DNA of 53,870 nucleotides from an archaeon (GTDB lineage Archaea > Micrarchaeota > Micrarchaeia > Norongarragalinales > UBA97), in the NCBI GenBank assembly GCA_020057405.1, contig JAGVFW010000016.1, positions 1 to 53,870 of the forward strand. Direction: 5' to 3'. Under the pieces are notes generated by a model, which saw only the letters and a program-made list of their open reading frames with translations, was not told the origin of the DNA and ran no database searches. Shown piece by piece: positions 1 to 7,600 of this stretch. A program made the position numbers and the translations under genes. Numbering within the stretch: the stretch's first letter is position 1; every line of letters begins with the position of its first letter.

Positions 1-6
1 CTGCCC

Positions 7-55
7 CCTACTAGGCACTTCGGCAGGTATTAAATTCTCCTAGGCAGTTAGTAGG
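7..55. promoter_or_regulatory. Possible operator/promoter before the Doc-like gene
   Basis: The 57 bases before the Doc-like gene contain the direct repeat CTAGGCA (11-17 and 40-46) and an inverted pair CCTACT (7-12) / AGTAGG (50-55). The AT-rich stretch TATTAAATTC (28-37) lies about 20 bases before the ATG and may be the TATA element. Repeats flanking a TATA element are common in autoregulated toxin-antitoxin operons. That role is an inference, and the window starts too close to show what lies upstream. Confidence 0.3.
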
Positions 56-57
56 AT

Positions 58-459
58 ATGGCTAAGGAAATCATGTATCTTTCGGCTGAGGAAGTCACAG
101 AGTTCAATGTTCTGGTGCTTGGACTACTGCGAGTGAAGAAATCCGACGCTCACAAGGTGCTTTCGAGGAAAAAGCTTGTTGACGCGCTCGAAAAGTGCCG
201 GGAATTAGAAGGAGACGTTTATTCGAAGGCGGCGCGGCTGATGCGCGAGCTATCTTCAGCCCACGCTTTTGCAAGCGGAAACAGGCGAACGGCATTCATA
301 GCCACCAAGGAATTCGTCCAACGAAACGGCGTGCGGTTTTCCATCCCGGACGACCCGGACTACGCCAAAGTAATGAGAGGAATCCGCGAAGGCAAGTACC
401 AAGACGCTGAAATTGCGGAGTGGATAGCAAATGGAAAAATCAAGCAACGAGAACGATAA
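58..459 (+). CDS. Doc/Fic-family protein (death-on-curing type)
   Basis: A 133-residue protein with the Fic/Doc core motif HAFASGNRRTAF at residues 69-80. It keeps the catalytic His (69), the GN pair (74-75) and the Arg pair (76-77). Doc proteins in this size class are toxins that phosphorylate elongation factor Tu; longer Fic proteins AMPylate targets. The form HxFxxxNxRTA with short length favours the Doc branch. The acidic residue common at motif position 5 is Ser73 here, so activity may be altered. The ATG at 58 has a TATA-like stretch about 20 bases upstream. A second ORF overlaps its 3' end by 29 bases. No Phd antitoxin is visible, but only 57 bases lie upstream. The family call is firm; toxin function is inferred. 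Confidence 0.8.
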   Translation: MAKEIMYLSAEEVTEFNVLVLGLLRVKKSDAHKVLSRKKLVDALEKCRELEGDVYSKAARLMRELSSAHAFASGNRRTAFIATKEFVQRNGVRFSIPDDPDYAKVMRGIREGKYQDAEIAEWIANGKIKQRER

Positions 460-553
460 GGAACGACTCAAAGTAATCGAAGAAGAGCTGGCTAGGTTCA
501 ACAAGCTCGTTGACGGCCACAGGCGAATACTCGCAGCCATAGGCGCCCTGTAA
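431..553 (+). CDS. Small ORF overlapping the Doc-like gene, possible partner/antitoxin
   Basis: A 40-codon ORF starts at ATG 431, inside the 3' end of the Doc-like gene and in another frame, and stops at 551-553. The peptide starts MEKSSNENDKERLKVIEEEL and is predicted to be one charged amphipathic helix (about residues 8-28) followed by a short hydrophobic tail ending in AAIGAL. Overlapping ORFs of this size are typical of toxin-antitoxin pairs, though the antitoxin more often comes first. I do not recognise the peptide. The overlap and helix pattern are what I see; partnership with the Doc-like protein is inference. It could also be a chance ORF. Confidence 0.45.
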   Translation: MEKSSNENDKERLKVIEEELARFNKLVDGHRRILAAIGAL

Positions 554-566
554 GCCTAGTCGGTTT

Positions 567-634
567 CGGCAATTTGCGAACTGAGCCGTTGCCTCAGTCC
601 ACGCATGCCGCACTCAACCCTAGGTTGAGTTCCC
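567..634 (+). repeat. 68-bp imperfect direct repeat, copy 1, with hairpin
   Basis: This stretch matches 1681-1747 in the same orientation with about eight differences. It ends in the hairpin ACTCAACC-CTA-GGTTGAGT (612-630). In copy 1 a second small hairpin, CTGAG/CTCAG (581-585 with 593-597), can form; it is not kept in copy 2. It lies 13 bases after the 40-codon ORF. It may be a structured RNA, a terminator or an element end. Confidence 0.7.
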
Positions 635-690
635 ACGGGCTTTGCACTTCGCCAAGTCTCACCTCGGCAGGACCAGCAGCTTAGGTGGTT

Positions 691-697
691 TATAAAA
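691..697 (+). promoter_or_regulatory. TATA-like box in the gap before the 7-TM gene
   Basis: TATAAAA lies in an otherwise geneless stretch (635-825). It is 26 bases before an ATG at 723 that opens only a 14-codon ORF (723-767), and 129 bases before the 7-TM gene. It could drive a long leader for that gene, a tiny leader peptide or a small RNA. A second weaker element, ATTTAAG (774-780), lies closer to the gene. Confidence 0.35.
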
Positions 698-825
698 ACT
701 GTTTCTAATCCAGAGCATTACCATGTGCAATCTGAAGGCAATCAAGCGGGATGCAAGCAGGTTTTAGGCGCGTCATTTAAGCCATCCGATACAGTTAATA
801 ACGCAGCTTGGGTTGAGGAAGTTGT

Positions 826-1560
826 ATGTTCGGGTGGGAAACGGTCATAGGCGGCTTTTGGGACGGCATTTACATACTTGGTTTCGCGTTCCTAGGCGTC
901 TCGTTCATTCTCGCGTCGGAAGCCCTTCGACGAATGGAGAAGAAAACGCGGAAGCCTACCCATTGGCGGCTCCTATGGATTGCGGCCGCCCTCTTTCTCG
1001 TTAGGCCGGTGATGGACTCGGGGCTATTCAAGATGCTCGCCCCGGGGCTTGGCACTGTTTTTGACTCAGTCTCACTCCTGGCCGTCTTTGCCGGAAGCCT
1101 GCTTGCAATCGCGCCGATCCTCCGCTTCAAGACATTCCACCCGCGAGAGGAACTGTTGAGTGAGGCAGTCATCACGTACGCGCCGATTGGCATTATAGCG
1201 GCATACTACGCGATTCAAATCACTCCAAAAATCTACGCTGCCGCTGCGCTCGCTTTTTTCGCCGCCGCATGTGTGATAGGCTTCGGCCTGCGCATCCTCT
1301 CGTGCTTTGCGGAAACCTTCGAGCTCATCTTTTCCATCCGGAAGGTTTTCCTTGCAGCGTCGTTCCTCCTCCCGACGGCTTATGCGATTCGCGCTTATGC
1401 GCTATACGCTGTTTCGGCCTATCCCGGCGACTCCCGGCTTGAACAGGTGTTTGCCGACCTCAATGTCATAGTCATCTTCCTCGTCTTCGTTTCCGGCCTG
1501 CTTTCACTAGTGGGAATGTACACGCTTTACAAGGAAATCCTGCAGGAAAAACCAGGGTAA
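826..1560 (+). CDS. Seven-helix integral membrane protein, unknown function
   Basis: A 244-residue protein with about seven hydrophobic helices, near residues 12-32, 46-62, 75-99, 113-131, 136-158, 174-196 and 214-237, and a short charged C-terminus. I do not recognise the family and see no catalytic motif. The ATG at 826 is preceded by a GAGGAAG Shine-Dalgarno-like stretch eight bases away, which supports this start over the overlapping frame opening at 813. The gene is bracketed by two copies of a 68-bp repeat in the same orientation, so it may have moved or duplicated with that repeat. It converges with the beta-helix gene. Coding status is well supported by the continuous hydrophobic pattern; function is unknown. 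Confidence 0.8.
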   Translation: MFGWETVIGGFWDGIYILGFAFLGVSFILASEALRRMEKKTRKPTHWRLLWIAAALFLVRPVMDSGLFKMLAPGLGTVFDSVSLLAVFAGSLLAIAPILRFKTFHPREELLSEAVITYAPIGIIAAYYAIQITPKIYAAAALAFFAAACVIGFGLRILSCFAETFELIFSIRKVFLAASFLLPTAYAIRAYALYAVSAYPGDSRLEQVFADLNVIVIFLVFVSGLLSLVGMYTLYKEILQEKPG

Positions 1561-1680
1561 CGGGTGTTTCAGGCGCCGTCTTCCAGCACCTCCCCGCGCA
1601 GTCTATGGCATTTTGGCGGCTTGCCGGCCGCTCTGACCGTGCAGGGTAGAGCGCGGTCGCGAAGTCCCCCCCCCCCGATT

Positions 1681-1747
1681 CAGCAGTTTGCGAACAAGCC
1701 GTCGTCTCAGTCCACGCAGGCCGCACTCGACCCTAGGTTGAGTTCCC
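1681..1747 (+). repeat. 68-bp imperfect direct repeat, copy 2, with hairpin
   Basis: Second copy of the 567-634 repeat, lying between the convergent 7-TM and beta-helix genes. The 3' hairpin is kept: ACTCGACC pairs with GGTTGAGT (1724-1742), with an A-U pair of copy 1 becoming a G-U pair. Preservation of pairing suggests an RNA structure. An 11-base C run (1666-1676) precedes it. Confidence 0.7.
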
Positions 1748-1760
1748 TAAATCGCTTTAC

Positions 1761-4460
1761 TTATTTCTTGCCTTTCCGGTTTCTTTTCTTTTGCCGTCCA
1801 AACACGAGATAGCTCGTGGCCAGCACGAGAATTGAAATAACTGCAGCATATACTATCGAATAATTAGAGGTTTGCTCTTGACTGCGTTTACTCACCGTAA
1901 GCTTGGTTTCAAGTTGCGCACTAGCCTGATCCAGCAAAGAAACTGCGCCGGCATAATCGCCTGCTTGCGTCAAACGACCGGCCAAGCTGATGATCTGCTG
2001 CACACTATCCACTTCAAGGCCGCGGGATACAGCTTCCCGTAGCTTGGTGTTGACGGCTGCAAGCGCTTTGCCGTAATCTTTAGCGGAGTTGGACTGATTC
2101 GATGGAGGAGTAGGCAAAATTGTCGGGTACTGAACGGGTTTGAAAGAGGGAGTTGGCTCAAGAGAGGGAGTCGGCTTTGGAGTTGACAATAAAGCAGAGG
2201 TTGGCGAAGGCGTCGGGGTTGGCATCGGAGTAGGAGTTGAATGGCTGTAACCACCTCCGCCGCCACCATAAGAATTGCCTGAACCGCCTGATGGCGTGGG
2301 GGATGGCGAGGGCGTTACGGGGGTCAGGGGAACATAATCCATCACCGCGTCAGAGACTTTCCCTAACGAAACAGCTCCATCATACGCCGTCGTCCCGATA
2401 TAGAGGCCAGGAAAGCCTATTGACGGAATAGTACCAATTTCAAGAATGGCACCACTAATCACATTTTGCCAGATGTTACCCTCGTTCTGCCCGCCTGCGG
2501 AAGAATTGTAGTAATTGCCGCCGTCATCGTCCTGCACGTAATAGCCGGCGGTGTCGGTGAAATTGTTCCAGTAAAACGTGTTTTCCGCATTGCCAGCGTA
2601 TATCACTACAAGGTTGCCGGCGCCGTTTTGAGAGATGAACGTGTTGTTGGCGAATGTCGAGTACGATGCAAACAGGTAGGCTACTGACGAGCCAGTGTTG
2701 CTCGAAAAAACGCTTGCCGTAAAGTTATTTGAAAGGCCGTCTTCGATTTGTAAAGCGTAACCCGAATCTGACGAGGCGTTGGCGCGGCTGAAGTTATTTT
2801 CCGAACCAGTTAGATATATTCCGTCGCCACTAGTGGATGCAGATTGCAGGCCGTAAAAACTGTTTCGGGAACCGCTGACGAAAACGCCAACGTCAGAACC
2901 GGACGTCGCGTTCACTGCAGTAAAGTTTTCGTACGAACCGATTACGTTAATGCTCGTGCCGTCGCTAGCAACCGAACTGGCGTGGCTAAAGGTGTTGTTT
3001 GAACCGTAGAGGTAGATGCTCGCTGCGCCAAGTGACGACAAGGCAGCCAGTTGGACGAAATTGTTGCCCGTCCCATCCACATACAGGGCAGTCCCGGAGT
3101 TTGACGTCGCGTTTATTCCCGAAAAATTATTGTCCGAACCCTCCACGAACAGCGCGTCGTTGCCGTCGGCGGCAGTTGCATTGACTGATTGAAAGCTGTT
3201 GCCATTGCCTTCTACGTAAATCCCCGGCTGCTCTCCGGCTGCCCACGCGCTTATTTCACTAAAACTGCTGTTATCCGCTTCGACAAAAAAAGCAATGTCG
3301 GAGCTTGAGTTTGCGGTTACCTTGGAAAAATTGTGGTACGAACGCTCAACAAATATCCCGTAGTATAGCTCCGAAATTCCAGTGACATTGTACAAGTAAT
3401 TGTACCTGCCCTCGATGACGAGCCCGCCGCGTTCCTCAAAATCGGCATCAGTTTGGGTCGAAACGGCAGTGGTGTTGATTATCGACCCGTTGCGCTCGGG
3501 CCCATCGAAGTAAATCCCTATGCCGAAACCGGTTATGAAGCAGTTCTTGATCGTGGTGTTAACGCTCATCGAAATGATGCCGGCGTGCACTGAATGATGC
3601 TCGCCTATTATCGAATACCCCGCGCAGTCTATGGTGACATTATCCGCGCCGACGCCAAAACACACGCCGTTGCTCTCGTTGATATCCTCAGTAAGCGTGT
3701 AGACCGTGTTAGGCACGTCCAGCTCTGTGCAGAAGTGGACAGAGTCATTAGCCGCTGTGAGCGGCGCGTAGTCCGTAACTGAAAACACCTTGCCAAGCGA
3801 AGCGGAGTCATTGTAGGGAACGGCACCGTTGGTCCCAATAAAGAGCGGCAAAAGCGTGGAAGCAGTCGTGCCCCACACGTGGACAATGCCGTCCTCGACC
3901 TCGTCGTAGAAATTGCCCTGGTTTAGCCCCTCGACTGTGGCATTGAAGAGATTCAAGCCGGCCGCGTCGTAGGCGTAATAGCCGGGCGAGTCTGCAAAAA
4001 AGTTCAGGGTAATCGTGTTGTTTGAGGAATTGGCGTCAAGGTATAGCTCGACCGTGTCGCCCTCAAAGGTGTTGCGCGTCACCGTGTTGTTGGACGCGTT
4101 GCTTAAGTAAAAGCCGTATTCGACATTGGCGACAGTATTCCTTGAAACCACTCCCCCAGTAGTGCCGTCGAACTCGATGCCGGTCTCAAACGTCGATAGC
4201 GTACAGTTTTTGACGGTTGTATTGAATTGCGTTGAGACAACGCCGATGCCGGACGCGTTTCCCGTAATCGAAAAGCCATTGCAATCAAGCGTCACGTTGT
4301 CGGCAGTCACGTTCATGCACGTGCCGGTGGCAGCGACACCCGCAGTCAACTGGTAAAAGGCATTTGATTCATTAAGCGGCCTGCATTCGCTTACGCCAAG
4401 GGCCTCGACACTGAAACAAAATCCGATAAGCAATACTGCTAAAACGAACTTCTTCCGTAT
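1761..4460 (-). CDS. Secreted right-handed beta-helix (NosD/PbH1-like) surface protein
   Basis: A roughly 899-residue exported protein. The body is built of parallel beta-helix rungs of about 23 residues, rich in NNTF, NNFS, NATS and GIYL-type turns, as in NosD/CASH-domain surface proteins. It is followed by a Gly-rich stretch, a Thr/Pro/Ser spacer with many TPTP repeats, a helical segment of about 80 residues and a C-terminal membrane helix with a basic KKRNRKGKK tail. Many N-glycosylation sites point to the cell surface. The first ATG/GTG/TTG-type codon is TTG at 4433, which would cut the signal peptide in half. In-frame codons back to the stop at 4463 give RKKFVLAVLLIGFCFSVEA, a normal signal peptide, whose only plausible start is ATA at 4458-4460. 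I therefore extend the gene to ATA. Ligand and role are unknown. Confidence 0.8.
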   Translation of the reverse strand: MRKKFVLAVLLIGFCFSVEALGVSECRPLNESNAFYQLTAGVAATGTCMNVTADNVTLDCNGFSITGNASGIGVVSTQFNTTVKNCTLSTFETGIEFDGTTGGVVSRNTVANVEYGFYLSNASNNTVTRNTFEGDTVELYLDANSSNNTITLNFFADSPGYYAYDAAGLNLFNATVEGLNQGNFYDEVEDGIVHVWGTTASTLLPLFIGTNGAVPYNDSASLGKVFSVTDYAPLTAANDSVHFCTELDVPNTVYTLTEDINESNGVCFGVGADNVTIDCAGYSIIGEHHSVHAGIISMSVNTTIKNCFITGFGIGIYFDGPERNGSIINTTAVSTQTDADFEERGGLVIEGRYNYLYNVTGISELYYGIFVERSYHNFSKVTANSSSDIAFFVEADNSSFSEISAWAAGEQPGIYVEGNGNSFQSVNATAADGNDALFVEGSDNNFSGINATSNSGTALYVDGTGNNFVQLAALSSLGAASIYLYGSNNTFSHASSVASDGTSINVIGSYENFTAVNATSGSDVGVFVSGSRNSFYGLQSASTSGDGIYLTGSENNFSRANASSDSGYALQIEDGLSNNFTASVFSSNTGSSVAYLFASYSTFANNTFISQNGAGNLVVIYAGNAENTFYWNNFTDTAGYYVQDDDGGNYYNSSAGGQNEGNIWQNVISGAILEIGTIPSIGFPGLYIGTTAYDGAVSLGKVSDAVMDYVPLTPVTPSPSPTPSGGSGNSYGGGGGGYSHSTPTPMPTPTPSPTSALLSTPKPTPSLEPTPSFKPVQYPTILPTPPSNQSNSAKDYGKALAAVNTKLREAVSRGLEVDSVQQIISLAGRLTQAGDYAGAVSLLDQASAQLETKLTVSKRSQEQTSNYSIVYAAVISILVLATSYLVFGRQKKRNRKGKK

Positions 4461-4606
4461 TTACAACACAAAGGTATACGGCGAAGAAGCATATGCCTGC
4501 AGGCTATCTAAATAGAAAGCCAGTTGAAGCCCGAATTGGCTTTTTCTTTCGTCATCGCCGGCTTTACTCAGCTTCACACCAATAGCCGTTTGCCATTTGT
4601 TGCCAA

Positions 4607-4613
4607 TATAAAA
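4607..4613 (+). promoter_or_regulatory. TATA box of the helicase-nuclease gene
   Basis: TATAAAA lies 44 bases before the ATG at 4658, placing transcription start near 4635. A GGTGG stretch just before the ATG may serve as ribosome-binding site. The rest of the 4461-4657 gap is shared with the divergent beta-helix gene, for which I see no convincing TATA box. Confidence 0.5.
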
Positions 4614-4657
4614 CCGTTGCGGGCAAAACTACCTCGGGGATTATTTCACGGTGGTTT

Positions 4658-7600
4658 ATGTTGCTAAAGAATCGGTTACTCGACTTGAAGAACAAGCTCG
4701 TCAACATTGACAAGCGCAACACGAGCCTGCTGCTTAGGCGCAGCTTTGTCAAGACGCACTTCGACCTCGCGAAGCTCGCGGTACTTGAAAAGAGGCTGCC
4801 GGAAAAGGTGGTGTCAAGCCTCCTGCAGTCCAAAGGCATCGTGCCTGTAAAGTCAAGCCACCGGGGGCCCCAAGCCGAGAACTTGCGCCACCTCATCACC
4901 ACTTTAAGAAACGAGTCCGACTTTATCGAGGCCGAGAACGGCAGCTACGAAGTGTGCCTCGGCTGGCCTTTCGTCGAAGGCACTTTCTCTAACGGCGACT
5001 ACTTCCGCTGCCCGCTTTTGCTCATTCCCGTGCGCCTGAAAACCGACCTCGGAAGGCAGGCAATTGAAATAGAGCCCGACGAACACCGCGCAGTCAGGCT
5101 AAACCGCACTTTCCTGCTTGCCGTCCAGAAAAACGACGGAATGAAGGCGACGCAAGAGGACGCAAGCGAACTTGACGCGGTCCCCGGCCTTGACGGCCTG
5201 ATGGCATCGTCGCCAGAGCACGTCATCAAGCAGGTGCTCGACCTTTACGCCAACCACAAGATTGCATTCGAGAAGGGAGAGCCAACGGCCGAAGTAGTCG
5301 AGATGCTTAACGCCCCGCCGTCAAAGGACCCCAAGCGCCGCTACCCCTTCAGGGTACTGCCTCATGCGGTAATTGGGCAGTTTTCACAGGCGGCCACAAG
5401 CATATTGGCCGACTTTGACGAGCTTCTAAAGGAACCGCCCTCTGCCGGTAAGCTCGCCGAACTCGTGGGCGGGGAAAAGCCGGCGGCAAAGATGGAGCTG
5501 CAGGAACAAGAGCTCGAGAAAGACCGGTTCTACGTTTGCGAGACAGACCACAGCCAGGAGAAAACAATCGAAGCGAGCAGAAGCGGCCGCGACGTGCTCA
5601 TCCAGGGCCCTCCCGGCACCGGCAAGTCACAGGTGATTGCCAACCTCGTTGCCGACAACCTTGCCCGCGGCAAACGCGTGCTCATCGTGTGCGAAAAGCG
5701 CGCGGCTCTCGACGTCGTCTACCGCAGGCTGCACAAGGCCGGGCTCTCACAGTTCCTCCAGCTCGTCCACGACCCCGGAGTCGACCGCGACGCGGTCTAC
5801 GATAAGACGCGCCACATGCTCGAACACTACGCGCTTTCCAAGCCCGAGCAAGTCGAGCGAGAACTGCAGGCGGCTTCAGACGAAATCACCGAAGCGGCCG
5901 GGCAGCTTAACGGCTACGCGACCCAGCTGCACGCGAAGACCGACTGCGGCTACAGCCTCTTTGAGCTTTACCGCCTTGCCGCAGCAAATGCCAGGACGCA
6001 GCTCGACCTTACTAGCATCGCCCCGACTTTCACGGGTGCAAACTTTAGTGCATTCAAGGCCAAGGCGGCGCTTTTGCTGCCCCTTGAGCAAAAGTACGCA
6101 GGGCCAAACAATCCCGGCCGGCACAGAAAGCTGTTTTCCAAGCTAGACAAGCAGCAAGTCGACGCGCTCATCGAACAGTCCAGCGAACTAATTCACGCTT
6201 CAGACGCCCTTGCACAACTTGCAAAAGGCCTCGGGCTTCAGCCGGGCCACAAGGCGCTTGAGGCACTCGAGCGCAAGCACAAGGCGCTATCCAGTTTCAA
6301 GAGCAGGGGACTCCTTGGGGGCATCATGGCCGCAATCAGCGGGCGCGACTCAACTCTATTGGAAATCGCCAGGACGCACGGCGAGGACTCAAAAGAAACT
6401 GTTAACGAGCTAAAGCGCCTGCTTGAGCGGGGCGGGGAACACTTGCCCCAAAGCACGCTCAAGTCCGCGCGTGCGATGCACGAACTATTCCTCACGGTTG
6501 AGGCGGCCGCAACGTGCAGCGCCGCCCTTGAGAAGTTGCGCAAGTTCTACGACGCTAAGCTAATCGACGGCTGGCAGGCCCAAGTGCGTGGCCTAGCGCT
6601 ACCGCTTGCAGACATCGAGAGGCTGCCGCACAAGCAAAAGTCAGTTGACGAGATTCAGGCGCTTGAACGCAAGCTTGCCGAATGCAGCGTCGGGGAAAGG
6701 CAGCTCTTGTCAATTGCACTTTCAAAAATGCCGGGCGCCCCAAGCGACGACGTTGTCGCCGCAATCGGAAAGTCGCTTGCGCAAGACTGGATAGCGATTG
6801 CGGAGCAGAAAATGTCGGCGGTACGCGAACTTGACAACAAGGCGTACCTGCAGGCGAGGCGCAGCCTTGCCTCGGCCATCGAGCGCAAGGCAAAACTCGT
6901 GCCAAGGCACATCGCGAAGGAATGGACCGAGCGAATTGCCGAGCCCGTGCTCTTTGACTGGGGCGCGGCAAGCAAGGGAGACGCGTCATCGCTCGTCGGG
7001 TGGCTGCGCGAGCGGCACCGCGGGTGGCTAGAGTGGCAGCGGGCCAAGGCAAACAACGAAACGCTGGGCGAAATAACGCTGACCGACGGCTATCACGACG
7101 TGACGGTAGTGAGCAACCCAGTCAACGGCGGCATCCAACTCACTTATTCCTCATTTGTCTACACTCCCGACAATTCGTCGAGCCACAAGCGCGAGTACGA
7201 GGACTTCGTGCCGTGCACAATCGCGCGCGAAGGCGATACCCTGATAGTGCGCGCGAAGGGACCCGAGTATTCGGGCATAGTGCACGAGGTGTCAAAAAAG
7301 AGGATGCGCTGGACTCTGCGCAAGTTCGTGTCTGAGTTCGGCTCCCGCGGGCTCTTCGAACTGTTTCCAGTCTGGCTCTGCTCGCCTGAGACCGTCTCGG
7401 CAATACTCCCGCTTAAGCAGGGCTTTTTTGATTGCGTGATTTTCGACGAGGCGTCGCAGTGCCCCGTCGAGAAGGCCGCGCCGTCAATCCACAGGGCAAA
7501 GACGGTAGTCGTCGCTGGCGACGACAAGCAGCTGCCGCCTTTTGACATGTTCCGCCGCTACTACTTCGAGGAAGGCGGTGACGGCCTCGAAGAAGAGTAC

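Noticed and set aside
567..634. Possible tRNA gene at the hairpin repeat
   Set aside because: The T-arm GTTCGA-type sequence, anticodon arm and acceptor pairing are absent on both strands.
1666..1676. Run of 11 C bases before repeat copy 2
   Set aside because: It may be a slippage or sequencing artefact between convergent genes; nothing links it to a function.
5637..6146. Long alternative frame within the helicase gene
   Set aside because: It is Ser/Thr/Arg-rich as expected from frame-shifted GC-rich code, and the helicase frame holds the conserved motifs.
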